This document shows, piece by piece, positions 28,667-38,845 of a DNA stretch of 64,000 nt. The stretch is from an uncultured Elusimicrobia bacterium (GTDB lineage: Bacteria; Elusimicrobiota; Elusimicrobia; Elusimicrobiales; Elusimicrobiaceae): NCBI GenBank assembly GCA_945913025.1, contig CAMECJ010000006.1, forward strand, positions 53,088 to 117,087, read 5' to 3'. Below the pieces are notes generated by a model. It did no database searches. It worked only from the letters and a program-made list of their open reading frames with translations, and was not told the DNA's origin. The first letter of the stretch is position 1, and each line of letters begins with the position of its first letter. The position numbers and the translations under genes are program-made.

Positions 28667-29287
28667 CTATTTTATCATTTCCAAAAATTCGCTGCGCACT
28701 TCCATTTTTTTAAACGCGCCGCGGATTGCGCTCGTTACCATTACGGCATTATGCTTTTCAATTCCGCGCGAACTGATGCACATATGTTTGGCCTTGCATA
28801 CCACCATTACGCCGTGCGGTTTTAAGGTTTCCATTAAACTGTCGGCGATTTCGGCCACCAGTTTTTCCTGAATCTGCAGGCGGCGCGCAAACACTTCGAC
28901 GAGGCGCGCCAGTTTGGAAATCCCGAGTACGCGCCCTTTGGGCAGGTAGCCGATGGAAATCGTCCCGAAGAACGGCTGTAAATGGTGTTCGCAGGTGGAA
29001 TAAAATTCAATATCTTTCAGCACCACCATTTCTTCGCAGGAACCTTCGGTAAATGTTTTTAACACGTCCTGCGGCTTCATTTTGTATCCGCCGTAAAGTT
29101 TCTGCCAGCTGCGTAAAATGCGGTGCGGCGTTTCAAGTAAGCCTTCGCGGGACGGGTCATCGCCGATGTAGGCCAAAATTTCGCGCAGGTTGTTTAAAAT
29201 CTTTTCTTCCGTCAGCGGATGTTTGCCATTTTGTGCGTTTGCAGGCTTAGCCGCGCGGCGGGGTGTTCTTTTAGCAGTTTTACGCAT
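28667..29287 (-). CDS. folE: GTP cyclohydrolase I
   Basis: FYSTCEHHLQPFFGTISIGYLPKGRVLGISKLARLVEVFARRLQIQE, CKAKHMCISSRGIEK. Confidence 0.96.
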   Translation of the reverse strand: MRKTAKRTPRRAAKPANAQNGKHPLTEEKILNNLREILAYIGDDPSREGLLETPHRILRSWQKLYGGYKMKPQDVLKTFTEGSCEEMVVLKDIEFYSTCEHHLQPFFGTISIGYLPKGRVLGISKLARLVEVFARRLQIQEKLVAEIADSLMETLKPHGVMVVCKAKHMCISSRGIEKHNAVMVTSAIRGAFKKMEVRSEFLEMIK

Positions 29288-29805
29288 AGGTCAATGTTCT
29301 CCTGTTTATTGCTTTCGGGTTGAAGATAAATCTGCGTTTTCGCGTTTTCATACGCATAGTATTTTTTCAAATCGGCAAGGTCGGTGTCCTGTCCGATGAC
29401 GATTTTAATTACGTCCGCTTTTTTGAGCATTTCCGCGCTGACGTACTTTTTTGGCGATACGCAGACGAAATCTACAAGGCTGACATCCGTATCAACGGAG
29501 CCGTTCGTTTCCAAGTGAATGGCATAGCCCGCCTTTTTGAGTGCGGCGAACAGCGCGGGCGCGTCCTGTTCGGTCGGTTCTCCGCCCGTTACAATAACGG
29601 TTTTACACGGATATTGTTTTAGTTCGGCATTTAGACGCGTTTCGTCCCATTCTTCGCCCGTTTGAAAGGCGTATTTTGTGTCGCAGAACGGACAGTTCAT
29701 ACTACACCCCGCCAAACGTACGAATACGGCGGGCATACCGGTATGTTTGCCTTCGCCCTGAATGGAATAAAAAACCTCGTTAACCTTCCACGACGGCTGC
29801 GGCAT
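29212..29805 (-). CDS. queE: 7-carboxy-7-deazaguanine synthase (radical SAM)
   Basis: VNEVFYSIQGEGKHTGMPAVFVRLAGCSMNCPFCDTKYAF, VTGGEPT. Confidence 0.93.
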   Translation of the reverse strand: MPQPSWKVNEVFYSIQGEGKHTGMPAVFVRLAGCSMNCPFCDTKYAFQTGEEWDETRLNAELKQYPCKTVIVTGGEPTEQDAPALFAALKKAGYAIHLETNGSVDTDVSLVDFVCVSPKKYVSAEMLKKADVIKIVIGQDTDLADLKKYYAYENAKTQIYLQPESNKQENIDLCVKLLKEHPAARLSLQTHKMANIR

Positions 29806-30124
29806 TTTCGCTCTCCCAAATTTCCAGCGTTTTTAATTTGAGCCCCGTTTCAGCTAATTTTGCGCCGATTTTCGCAAACAAAAACTGCGCCAAATTTTCG
29901 GCGGTGGGGTTTTCCACCCAGTCGTTTAAAAATTTATGGTCGGGCAGGTTGTCGTCCAGCAGCTTTTTGACGACTTTAAAGTCGCACACCATTCCGTCCG
30001 GTTTGACGGGGCCTTCAATGATAAATACGGCTTTCCACGTGTGGCCGTGCAGGTCGTGGCACGGGCCGTCGTAATGCGGCAGGCGGTGCGCGGAACTGAA
30101 CGAGCGGATCAGTTTAATAAGCAT
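29780..30124 (-). CDS. queD: 6-carboxy-tetrahydropterin synthase
   Basis: FSSAHRLPHYDGPCHDLHGHTWKAVF (CxxxHGH), LDDNLPDHKFLNDW, NPTAENLAQFLF. Confidence 0.92.
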   Translation of the reverse strand: MLIKLIRSFSSAHRLPHYDGPCHDLHGHTWKAVFIIEGPVKPDGMVCDFKVVKKLLDDNLPDHKFLNDWVENPTAENLAQFLFAKIGAKLAETGLKLKTLEIWESENAAAVVEG

Positions 30125-30864
30125 CAGCGGTCCTCCGGAAGCGTGTTAAAAATTTGTTGTACGTAAATAATGCACAAGATCACTTGCGCCAGCGTAAAGA
30201 GCGGAATGTAGAACCACATCCGCACATACCACAGCGCGGCCAACGGTCCCAATAGAAAAACAGCCCATTTGCAAATGACCGCATTGGGCACATTGGCGCG
30301 CGTGAGAATTTTGAAGAAAAATCCCGCCGCGGCGGCCGTGCAGAAGCCGAACAGCATCATCAGCGGAACCAGCACGCAAGCCATCAAAAAAGCGACCACT
30401 TTTAACGCGGCGGCGATATCGGCTTGATGCTTTGCTAAAAATTCGGGCGTGGCGGAAAACGAAACGGACGGGGGAATATCGCGGCTTTGCACGCCGGCGG
30501 AAGAAGGCATATACAGTTTATTTTGGCTGATAAACATCAGCTGTTGCTTTTCCGTCATTTCGGCAAGCGTGGGCGGGGTTTTGCGTTGTGCGTCAAACGT
30601 GATAAAAAAGCCGCTTTGCGGAATTTCGGCGCGGACCTCTTGTTGCGGCGCGGTCAGTACGCCTTTTTCGAAGGTTACAACGGGAAAATTTTTTAAGAAA
30701 ACGGGTAAATTTTCCTTGATTTTGTCTCCCGCCGCAAAATGGAACACGATAAGCGACAGAAAAAACAAGTAAACGGCAAACCATACCGTTTGTGCGCGCG
30801 TAGCGGCGGCCAAACGGTGGTAAATGCGGAACGAAAAAATAGTTTTAAAATGGGCCCAAAGCAT
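30124..30864 (-). CDS. DUF1189-like membrane protein
   Basis: Multiple TM segments and overall layout resemble DUF1189 proteins. Confidence 0.5.
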   Translation of the reverse strand: MLWAHFKTIFSFRIYHRLAAATRAQTVWFAVYLFFLSLIVFHFAAGDKIKENLPVFLKNFPVVTFEKGVLTAPQQEVRAEIPQSGFFITFDAQRKTPPTLAEMTEKQQLMFISQNKLYMPSSAGVQSRDIPPSVSFSATPEFLAKHQADIAAALKVVAFLMACVLVPLMMLFGFCTAAAAGFFFKILTRANVPNAVICKWAVFLLGPLAALWYVRMWFYIPLFTLAQVILCIIYVQQIFNTLPEDR

Positions 30865-30908
30865 AATTTCATTATAGCAATTTGGAGCGCGCTTAGCGGG
30901 GGCAACCG

Positions 30909-31475
30909 TTAACGGGCGGTTTTGTCTTTACAGGTTACTTGTGCGCCCAAAAAGAAAATCTGGTTTTTCTTAAACACGCACGACAATTTTTGCGCGCGGG
31001 GGGAACCGTCTGCCGCGTCCGGCAGCGGAGCTAAACACGAAATGCGTGTGCAGGAGTATGTTTCCGCACATTGGGGAAAAGACGAGGACGGAAAATTATC
31101 AATAAACCAAGAAAAATTCAAATTATAGCGAAGCGTCCGCAAAAAGGCCGCGCAGTTAAGCGGTTCAAAAGGGCATTGCGGCTGTGCTGATTCGGGCACC
31201 TCGCTCACCGATTGGTTAAGCAGTGTATAGCGTTCCGAATCCACGGGGTCTCCCTCCGCGATATACACGTCGAAACAGGTGTACCCGTCCGGCGTGTTTT
31301 TGTTGCAGGAAAATTGTTTTAAAATATTGTGTCCGGGGCAGGTGTCCTCTACTGCGTACTCGTCGGTGGACAGGTATTGTGCGGGTGCGCGCAGCGTGAC
31401 GGGTTTGTAAGGCGCGTTTTGTGCCCAAGCCGCTGCAGATACCAACAATAAAAAAATATACGGTTGATGTTTCAT
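30909..31475 (-). CDS. Secreted Cys-rich protein of unknown function
   Basis: MKHQPYIFLLLVSAAAWAQ signal peptide, many Cys; start at MKH preferred to the longer ORF. Confidence 0.6.
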   Translation of the reverse strand: MKHQPYIFLLLVSAAAWAQNAPYKPVTLRAPAQYLSTDEYAVEDTCPGHNILKQFSCNKNTPDGYTCFDVYIAEGDPVDSERYTLLNQSVSEVPESAQPQCPFEPLNCAAFLRTLRYNLNFSWFIDNFPSSSFPQCAETYSCTRISCLAPLPDAADGSPRAQKLSCVFKKNQIFFLGAQVTCKDKTAR

Positions 31476-31650
31476 ATCTCCCCCTGTGCGGAGTATACGG
31501 GTTGTTGCGGCGGCCGCAAACACTCAAAAAGGGTTAGGCTGCTCCGTACGCACGCGTCCGTGCGCGTTCTTTGATATGTGTTGCGCGGCGGAGCGGAATT
31601 TATTAGTATATAATCGTAAGATTTTATTACTCGCACCATATAGAGGAAAT

Positions 31651-34600
31651 ATGCCCAATAAACTTTTTTCGTTTTTTTCCGGTAAAGATGATTCCGCCGT
31701 TGCCCCCGTCAAAGTTTTGACGCCTGAAATGTTTGCTTTTTTACAATACTTCCCGACAGCCGTTTTGCTGTTGGACGCCACCGGTAAAATTACCTTTGCC
31801 AACCCTGCCGCCGCTGCACTGTTGCGTACGGATGTTTCCTCTCTTACTTCTTCCCGCTCGGACCGTTTGGGCTTGACAATGACGCAAATCCGCGCGCTCT
31901 CGGACGCTTCCTCTCCCCAAAAAATGGTGCTGGATATTGTCAATCCGGACGCAGAAGCGCTGTCGGTCAGTGTGGGCGCGCGTCCGCTGGCCTCCACGCC
32001 GTTTATTATGCTGACGCTGGAAGATGTGCCTCTATTTAGGCAGTTAAATGCCGAAAAAGCGTTTTTCGCTTCGCTTGTGGACGGATATCCCGTTGCGGTA
32101 ACGGTGCAGAATTTGGCCGGTATGTGCTTGCAATGGAACAAAAAGGCGGAAGAGTTGTTTGGGCATAAATCCCCGTCCGTGTTCAACCAAAGCATTTACG
32201 GTTTTTTACCCAAAGAAGTGGTGCAATCCGTCAAGCGCATGGATGAAGAACTTGCTTCCAAACAGCAGACGCAATACGGCGTACGTCTGACGTATAATAA
32301 CGAAAAAAGCGAGCCGCGCGTGCTGGCTGTAACCAAAACGATGCTTGCGGATCCGGACGGCAAGGGGCATTTTATTCTCAGTTTGTACGAGGACATAACC
32401 GAACATCATTTGCACGAACAAGAACTCCAGCGCAACCGTACGCTTTTGCAGGCTATTTTGGACAACATTCCGCTTGGCCTCTATACGCGCGACTGTGACG
32501 CCAAAATGATCTTCTACAATAAGCAAAGTATGAAGGTATTAAATGAGCACGACTCCAAACAGGTTGATCATCCCCACCCATATCAAGATGAGGAAGTGGT
32601 TAAAGCCCACCGCCAGCGCGAAGATCAGATTTTGCGTGACGGAAAAGCGTGCGATTATCCGGAAGAAGTGTATATTGACGCGTCCGGCAATGAAAAAATT
32701 ATCCATATGATTAAAGTTCCGCTGATGGACGCAGGGCCAAAACCGCTTGTGCTGACGATTGTGGAGGATATTACCAAACGCCGCCAACAGGAAAAAGAAA
32801 TCCAGCGCGTAAACGGATTGCTGTCCGCCATTGTGCAGAATGCGCCGATCGGCTTGTATGCGCGCGACGTAAACGGACGGATGCTGCTGCGCAATAAGCT
32901 TTGCAACCATTTGTTCGGCGATATTGCCGATGAATCATATGACGAAAAAGGCAATCTGCCGCACGAAACGGCGGAGCAGGTCAGCCACTATATCAGCCGC
33001 GAACAGGAAATTCTGCAAAGCGGTCAAACGCGGAATATTCCCGAAGAAGAATATGTTACCGCTTCCGGCGACAAGAAGCTTTTGCACTTGGTAAAAGTTC
33101 CAGTCAACGGCCCCTCCGCACAGGAAAGGTTTGTCATTACGCTTGTAGAGGATATTACCGAAAAGCGTTTACAGGAACGCAAGCTGATAGAAACGAAAAA
33201 CGCCCTGCAGGCTATTTTGGAGCACGTACCTGTAGCCATTTATGCGCGCAATGTGGACGATACGCTTTCTTTCGTAAACCGCCAAGCTGCGGAAATGTTT
33301 ACAGGGGAAGCCGAATACCATTGTGAAGATAACTTCTACGGCGAACGCGAAAAGGCGCTTTTCAAAGACGGAAAAATGTTGGAATTTCCGGAAGAAACAT
33401 ACATCACTAAAAACGGCGATAAGCTGCTTTTGCACTTAATCAAAGTTCCGGTTTTTGACAAGGATGGCAAACCGTTTATGGTGCTGACCGTGGCGGAAGA
33501 TATTTCCGAAAAGAAAAAACAGGAACGTGCCATTGTGGACGCACGCAACTTTTTGCAGACACTTATCAACCAGCTGCCGGTGGCGCTTTCGGTCAAAGAT
33601 TACGACGGAAAATACATCGTTTGGAACAAAAAGAGCGAGGAACTGTTCGGCGTTACCTCGGAAGAGGTTATCGGCCGCACGGCCTATCGCTCTGACATCA
33701 ACAAAGACCAGGCCGAATTCTTGCGCGAGGCCGATTTGCGCGTGTTCGAAAGCAAGCGGGAACAGAACATCCCGCAGGAACTTATTTCCACTGCCAGTGC
33801 GGGCATTAAAATTATGCACACGGTTAAAACGCCCGTGTTTAACGCCGACGGCACCCCCAACTGTTTGATGATGGTGTCGGAGGATATTACGGCGAAAACG
33901 AAGATGGAAAAACAAATTCGCGAAGCCAACGACAAAAATACGCTTTTGATGGAAAACGCCCGCGAAGGCTTTATGATTTTGGATGAAGGAAAAATTATCT
34001 ATGCCAACCGTGCGTTCAGCCGCTTCTTGGGGTTTGAGGAGGTAAAAGATATTACGGGCAGGGCGTTAGTGGATTTCGCTGCCGAAGATCACCGTCTCTT
34101 CTTACAGGATAAGTATGATGCCGTACTGGCGGGGGCACAGGATGCGTCGTCCGCTATTGAAGTGCATTTTATTAAAAAGAACGGAAGCGAAGTAGAGGCG
34201 GAATTTGCTGCTGTGGTTTCCAAATATCTGGGCCGGCGCATTGTACTGGGCTTCGTGCGCGACGTAACGGGTTCCAACCGGCAGCTGCGCGAAGTAAAAA
34301 ACGAACGCGAAAGATTCCGCTCCGCCTTTGAAAAAAATGTTACACCGGCGGTCATCTTGTCGCACAAAGGTTATATTTCGGTAATGAATGAATCTGCCCG
34401 CCGTATGTTCGGTTTTACGGAAGCCGACAAGAATTTTTACCGCAACGTGTATATGCGTCCTGCGGTATCGTTGGCGGCACGTAAAAAACTGAAACAGGGG
34501 CTTCCCGCGCACATGGATTATGTGTTTGATTTCGCCCGCGCGGCGAAGATGTTCCCTAGCCGCATGGAGGGAACTGAAAAATTACCGCTTTGCGTGACGT

Positions 34601-36729
34601 TTGTTCCCATCAACAAACGCGATGCCAAAGACGGTACGGTGGAAGCGGATTACGTGGTTTTCTTGGAACGAAAAGAACCGGTAAAAACCCCGCCCGCCCC
34701 GCCGCAGAAGCGCAAAAATCCCGTTCAAAAATCCGCGCCCGTTCCTCCGCCTCCGCCCGTATTGCCAATGGGTGTGCCCGAAAGCGTTAAAGAGCTGTTG
34801 GTGCTTCCCAACAGCGAGCCGTACGCGCTTTGTTCGGAAGATTTTAAAATTGAAGTTTGTAACGATTTATTTTGTTCCCTGTGCCAGCTGAAAGAAGAAG
34901 AGTTGAAAGGCCACAGCCTGCGTGCGGTAATTTCCGCAGATTCTTTGCCCGTGTTTGACGAAGATTTAAAAACGCTTAGAGAGGACGGCGTTTTGTCCAA
35001 CCGCGAATACTCCATTGCGGTGGGCGGCGGCCTTGAAAACTGCGCCGTGCGGTTGACGGCTGTTAAAGAAGCCGACGGGCGGTATTTGTTTGTCCTGCGC
35101 AGCTTGGCATTCCACCGCCAGATTATGACAATTTTGGAAGAACGTTCCGCCCAGCTCAGCGCTCTTTTAGAAGCGACGGACGGAGTGGTATTTTCCGTTT
35201 TGCTGGAGAACGGCCGCTTCGGCCAACTGGATCAGGCCAATAAACATCTTGCCCAAAAAACGGGTTTTTCTCACGATGAACTCGTGCATCTGGCATTCAA
35301 AGACTTGTTTTTTGATCCCTCTCGTGACGATGCCTCCCTCGCGCTGACGCTTGATCGTGCGGAACGGGAACTTGCCGCACAGGGTAAAACGTCTTTTCAT
35401 ACATGGGTGCGTCAGAAAGAAGGCAAGGGCTTTGCCGCACAAGTAGTGGTAACAGCCCTTGATTTGCCTTGTAAAGATGCAGCCCTTGTGGTAATACACG
35501 ATCTGACGTCCCAGCTGGACCGGCTTTCTAAAGATTCCAAAGAAGCGCGCGAACTGAAAAGCGTGCGCGAAGCGCTGCCCGGCCTGTATTTAAAAACCGA
35601 CAGCGACGGCCGTGCGCTGGAGGCATACTCTAATTTGGATTATTTGACAAATGCTGAGGTAAAAAATATCTTTTTGGGCAAAACGCCCGTGCAATTTTGG
35701 CCGGAAGAAGCTGCTTCCCGCGCCATGTTTGCAATTAAAGAAGCGCTGTCGATTAATGTGAGTACGAATTTTGAGTTTGACTGGACGATTAAGGATCTTC
35801 CCTATAGTTATGAAGTGACGGTAACGCCGATTTCCGGCCGCGCGGAAGCCGTGCTGTGGATTAAAGACGTTTCTGAAAACCGTATGTATGACGGACAAGT
35901 GCGCGAACTCTACCGCATTATGCGCGAAGTGGGGCTTACCATTACAGAGCAGGTAGATAAAATTTTGGCGTTCGGACAAAAAATTTTTAATGCACAGGTC
36001 GGTATGGTGTTGCGTTTTGGGCGGGGCAAAGGAGCCGTGGAAAGTTCTGTCATATACGTTACTAAGAACGACTTTCACTTGGAACGCCAGATGGTATTTC
36101 CGGTAGAGGAATGTTTGGCGGACGTTTTGGACGGAAACGTGGTAATGTTTTCGGACCTCGGAAATGCGTCGTGCACGCGGTGCTTGCATCAGGCGAAGGG
36201 TTTTGGTTCGCTGATTGCCGCGCCGCTTTACGTGGGCGGAGAAGTGCGGGGCGCGTTGTGCTTTGCCTCGCGTGTTTCGCGCCGCAGTTATGACCAAGGG
36301 GCGGAAGAATTGATGGGGCTGATGGCAAAACTGCTGGGGTTTCGCATTGAACTGCGCCAGACCGGAAAAATGCTTGGCGATGCGTCGCGCTCGCTCGCGC
36401 GGACGTTGGAGTATGTGAAAATGCCTGCTGTGATGATTGATTTGGACTATCAGATAACATACGTCAATAAAGCTTTATTAGAAGAAACGGGCCGCCGCGT
36501 GCATAATTTGCTGGGGCAGGATTTCTTTGCCGAATTGATTCGCAATGACGATCTATCCAAACAAATATTTAAAGCGTCCGCGCGATCGTGTTCGGGCAAC
36601 GCGTTTCAAGTACGTATGGACCTGCTGCACGAAAACGGTTTGTACGAAGATACGCCGTGGGACGTATTCGTCTGTAAAGATGAGAACGGAAAGGTGGACG
36701 GTTATGCGCTGATTGCGTCGGAACGCTGA
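31651..36729 (+). CDS. Giant multi-PAS/GAF protein with no recognised output domain (1,692 aa)
   Basis: Repeated PAS/PAC units (e.g. LTIVEDITKRRQQEKEI, ITLVEDITEKRLQERKL, LTVAEDISEKKKQERAI, MMVSEDITAKTKMEKQI), GAF-like region near the C-terminus. ATG at 31651 after AGAGGAAAT. Confidence 0.85.
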   Translation: MPNKLFSFFSGKDDSAVAPVKVLTPEMFAFLQYFPTAVLLLDATGKITFANPAAAALLRTDVSSLTSSRSDRLGLTMTQIRALSDASSPQKMVLDIVNPDAEALSVSVGARPLASTPFIMLTLEDVPLFRQLNAEKAFFASLVDGYPVAVTVQNLAGMCLQWNKKAEELFGHKSPSVFNQSIYGFLPKEVVQSVKRMDEELASKQQTQYGVRLTYNNEKSEPRVLAVTKTMLADPDGKGHFILSLYEDITEHHLHEQELQRNRTLLQAILDNIPLGLYTRDCDAKMIFYNKQSMKVLNEHDSKQVDHPHPYQDEEVVKAHRQREDQILRDGKACDYPEEVYIDASGNEKIIHMIKVPLMDAGPKPLVLTIVEDITKRRQQEKEIQRVNGLLSAIVQNAPIGLYARDVNGRMLLRNKLCNHLFGDIADESYDEKGNLPHETAEQVSHYISREQEILQSGQTRNIPEEEYVTASGDKKLLHLVKVPVNGPSAQERFVITLVEDITEKRLQERKLIETKNALQAILEHVPVAIYARNVDDTLSFVNRQAAEMFTGEAEYHCEDNFYGEREKALFKDGKMLEFPEETYITKNGDKLLLHLIKVPVFDKDGKPFMVLTVAEDISEKKKQERAIVDARNFLQTLINQLPVALSVKDYDGKYIVWNKKSEELFGVTSEEVIGRTAYRSDINKDQAEFLREADLRVFESKREQNIPQELISTASAGIKIMHTVKTPVFNADGTPNCLMMVSEDITAKTKMEKQIREANDKNTLLMENAREGFMILDEGKIIYANRAFSRFLGFEEVKDITGRALVDFAAEDHRLFLQDKYDAVLAGAQDASSAIEVHFIKKNGSEVEAEFAAVVSKYLGRRIVLGFVRDVTGSNRQLREVKNERERFRSAFEKNVTPAVILSHKGYISVMNESARRMFGFTEADKNFYRNVYMRPAVSLAARKKLKQGLPAHMDYVFDFARAAKMFPSRMEGTEKLPLCVTFVPINKRDAKDGTVEADYVVFLERKEPVKTPPAPPQKRKNPVQKSAPVPPPPPVLPMGVPESVKELLVLPNSEPYALCSEDFKIEVCNDLFCSLCQLKEEELKGHSLRAVISADSLPVFDEDLKTLREDGVLSNREYSIAVGGGLENCAVRLTAVKEADGRYLFVLRSLAFHRQIMTILEERSAQLSALLEATDGVVFSVLLENGRFGQLDQANKHLAQKTGFSHDELVHLAFKDLFFDPSRDDASLALTLDRAERELAAQGKTSFHTWVRQKEGKGFAAQVVVTALDLPCKDAALVVIHDLTSQLDRLSKDSKEARELKSVREALPGLYLKTDSDGRALEAYSNLDYLTNAEVKNIFLGKTPVQFWPEEAASRAMFAIKEALSINVSTNFEFDWTIKDLPYSYEVTVTPISGRAEAVLWIKDVSENRMYDGQVRELYRIMREVGLTITEQVDKILAFGQKIFNAQVGMVLRFGRGKGAVESSVIYVTKNDFHLERQMVFPVEECLADVLDGNVVMFSDLGNASCTRCLHQAKGFGSLIAAPLYVGGEVRGALCFASRVSRRSYDQGAEELMGLMAKLLGFRIELRQTGKMLGDASRSLARTLEYVKMPAVMIDLDYQITYVNKALLEETGRRVHNLLGQDFFAELIRNDDLSKQIFKASARSCSGNAFQVRMDLLHENGLYEDTPWDVFVCKDENGKVDGYALIASER

Positions 36730-36843
36730 TGTTTTTGACGGGCACGGAGACGGTTAATTGTCGAACTAATCTGTTTTTTTATTCGACAATCGGTTACTCT
36801 GCCGTTAAACTAACCTCATAAAGAAAGTAATCAGGGGGTATTT

Positions 36844-37626
36844 ATGGGGAGAAAGACATCGGGAAAACGTTCCCGGCAGCCTGTAGATCCGGCAGGACCG
36901 TGTTTGATGGTCTGTCGGTTGGTGGAGCGTAAAAACGCAAAAGATTTTGACCCGTTTTCTTTTTTGAGCGTTTGTTATTGCGGAGAAAAATTTGACCGCA
37001 CTGCCGCGCCCGTTCCGGCGCCGGAACCGGAGCGGCTGGCTATCAACTATTTAGTAACGGGAGAGGTGCAACCCGTAGAAATGCCGGTGGGAAAACAGGC
37101 GGAAGCGATGGTGAATACGGTGGGCGGCCTCCAACAGGCGGCAGGGCGTTCGGTCAACGTACTGAATGCGGAACTTTGGATAAAAGCTTTTGATCCGTCC
37201 GACGGGGCGGGACAACGGTTGGAATTGGACAGCGAAAACGTACCGCTGGTCCGTACGGGGGACGGGGTGCAGGTGCGCGTTCTTGCCGGCCGGTACGGCG
37301 ATACCCCCGGAGCCGTGTTTGAATATCCCGCAGGTACCGTTTTGTTTGATGTAACGCTTTCGGAAGGAGCGGTATTTGAATACCAAGCTCCGCCTGAGAA
37401 CACCACCTTTGTGTACGTTTTCGCAGGAAAGGTCCAATTTGGACGTAAAGGGCGTAAACGGTTTGGTAAAAATTCGCTTTTACGTATCTCGGGCGGAGAA
37501 ATTTTTGCCGCAACGTATTGTTCCGGCGCACGTTTTCTGCTTATTTCGGGGCGTCCGGCAGACCGCGAAAAAGCAGCGATTTGTCCGCAGGAAGAAAAGA
37601 AAATTTGCCGCGTGAACGGCAAATAA
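36844..37626 (+). CDS. Cupin/pirin C-terminal-like protein
   Basis: LNAELWIKAFDP...VRTGDGVQVRVLAGRYGDTPGAVFEYPAGTVLFDVTLSEGAVFEYQAPPENTTFVYVFAGKVQFG resembles the pirin C-terminal half; N-terminal half divergent. Confidence 0.5.
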   Translation: MGRKTSGKRSRQPVDPAGPCLMVCRLVERKNAKDFDPFSFLSVCYCGEKFDRTAAPVPAPEPERLAINYLVTGEVQPVEMPVGKQAEAMVNTVGGLQQAAGRSVNVLNAELWIKAFDPSDGAGQRLELDSENVPLVRTGDGVQVRVLAGRYGDTPGAVFEYPAGTVLFDVTLSEGAVFEYQAPPENTTFVYVFAGKVQFGRKGRKRFGKNSLLRISGGEIFAATYCSGARFLLISGRPADREKAAICPQEEKKICRVNGK

Positions 37627-37673
37627 ACTGCGGGGAGTATCGTTTGTGTTGGATAAATGGCTAAGGAGAATTT

Positions 37674-38429
37674 ATGCTGCGCAAATATCTGACGTTGGGA
37701 ATTTTACTGTGGATTTGCGCGCTGGCTAATGCGCAAATCCAACGGTCGTACCATTACGGCGTGGTGCCGACGGAAAACATTACCACGTTTGAGGTCAATC
37801 CGTCCACTACCGTTATAGACAATTCAGGCGGGATCTCGTTCACCCAGCTTACGCTGAAGGCTTACCGCGTGATTGATGAGCGTTTTAACTGGGGGATAGA
37901 AGCTCCCGTCTCCCGCTATGAATCGCCGGATAAATCCGTCAACGGGTTGGGCGACGTGTTGGCCAGTTTTTCGTGGTTGATTCCGGAGAATGAGGATTCT
38001 TTGGGTTATGGTTTTAAGATGGAACTTTTTCTTCCTACGGCCACCGATAAACGGCTGGGTACGGGTAAATTGGTGGCCAGCCCGTCGGCGTTTGTTTTGT
38101 TTTCGCTTCCGAAAAATTTGTATGCGGCTTTTGGATATAAGCATTATCAGTCTGTGGTAGGAGACCACGCGCGCGACGACGTAAACTACGGACGGTTGCG
38201 CGCCAATATCGGGTATATGTCGCCGGCGCAGTGGTGGGTGCTGACCAACTTGTATTACTATATAAATTACGAACGCGGCGGGCAGGCGGAGTTTATTCCC
38301 GAACTTGAAATCGGCACGCTGGTGAACGAGGGGACGGCATTTTATATTAACGGCAGTACGCACGCCTCCGGCAACTGGCGCACTAAAGACTGGAGTTTGG
38401 GAGTCGGCTTCAAACTGTTGTATTTCTAG
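37674..38429 (+). CDS. Outer membrane beta-barrel-like secreted protein
   Basis: Signal peptide MLRKYLTLGILLWICALANAQ, alternating beta pattern, terminal aromatic (GVGFKLLYF). Confidence 0.65.
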   Translation: MLRKYLTLGILLWICALANAQIQRSYHYGVVPTENITTFEVNPSTTVIDNSGGISFTQLTLKAYRVIDERFNWGIEAPVSRYESPDKSVNGLGDVLASFSWLIPENEDSLGYGFKMELFLPTATDKRLGTGKLVASPSAFVLFSLPKNLYAAFGYKHYQSVVGDHARDDVNYGRLRANIGYMSPAQWWVLTNLYYYINYERGGQAEFIPELEIGTLVNEGTAFYINGSTHASGNWRTKDWSLGVGFKLLYF

Positions 38430-38438
38430 ATTATTTTT

Positions 38439-38465
38439 ATCCCCTGCTTAGGCAGGGGATTTTTA
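38439..38465 (+). terminator. Rho-independent terminator
   Basis: ATCCCCTGC TTAG GCAGGGGAT TTTTAT. Confidence 0.88.
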
Positions 38466-38514
38466 TGTGCCCCTCTTAGCCGCCGCGTTAAGTTTAGCGG
38501 CGGCGTTTAGAAGT

Positions 38515-38532
38515 GCGACAAGATGTTGTCGC
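38515..38532. promoter_or_regulatory. 18-bp palindromic operator, copy 1
   Basis: GCGACAA GATG TTGTCGC; overlaps a -35-like TTGTCG 16 nt from TATAAA (38548-38553). Confidence 0.75.
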
Positions 38533-38587
38533 GAACCCGTGTTATCCTATAAATGCAGTAAAAATTACTTATAGGAGAAACAGTCTT

Positions 38588-38698
38588 ATGCCGGAATATA
38601 AATATGAATGCAGCAAATGCAGACAGTTATTTACTTATAGCTTTCCGCCTGCAGGTTTGAAGTGCCCTACTTGCGGTGGCAGCTTGTTTAGAAAGTAA
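38588..38698 (+). CDS. Small zinc-ribbon protein (FmdB-like, 36 aa)
   Basis: MPEYKYECSKCRQLFTYSFPPAGLKCPTCGGSLFRK: two CxxC knuckles; ATG preceded by AGGAGA. Confidence 0.8.
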   Translation: MPEYKYECSKCRQLFTYSFPPAGLKCPTCGGSLFRK

Positions 38699-38845
38699 AT
38701 TCTTTCTTCGGGGGGAGGATAACATCTCCCCCTGAAATTTCTAAAAACCGTAAGGAGTAGTTGTTTATGCGGCTTAATGTTGACTATAAAAATGGTCTTT
38801 GACCGGAAGGTGGGAACGAAAAAAAGACCACGATGATTATAACGA

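Noticed and set aside
32420-33910. Repeated blocks in the giant PAS gene considered as a possible DNA repeat array.
   Set aside because: Similarity is at protein level (PAS/PAC domain duplication) with ~390-bp units; not a CRISPR or satellite.
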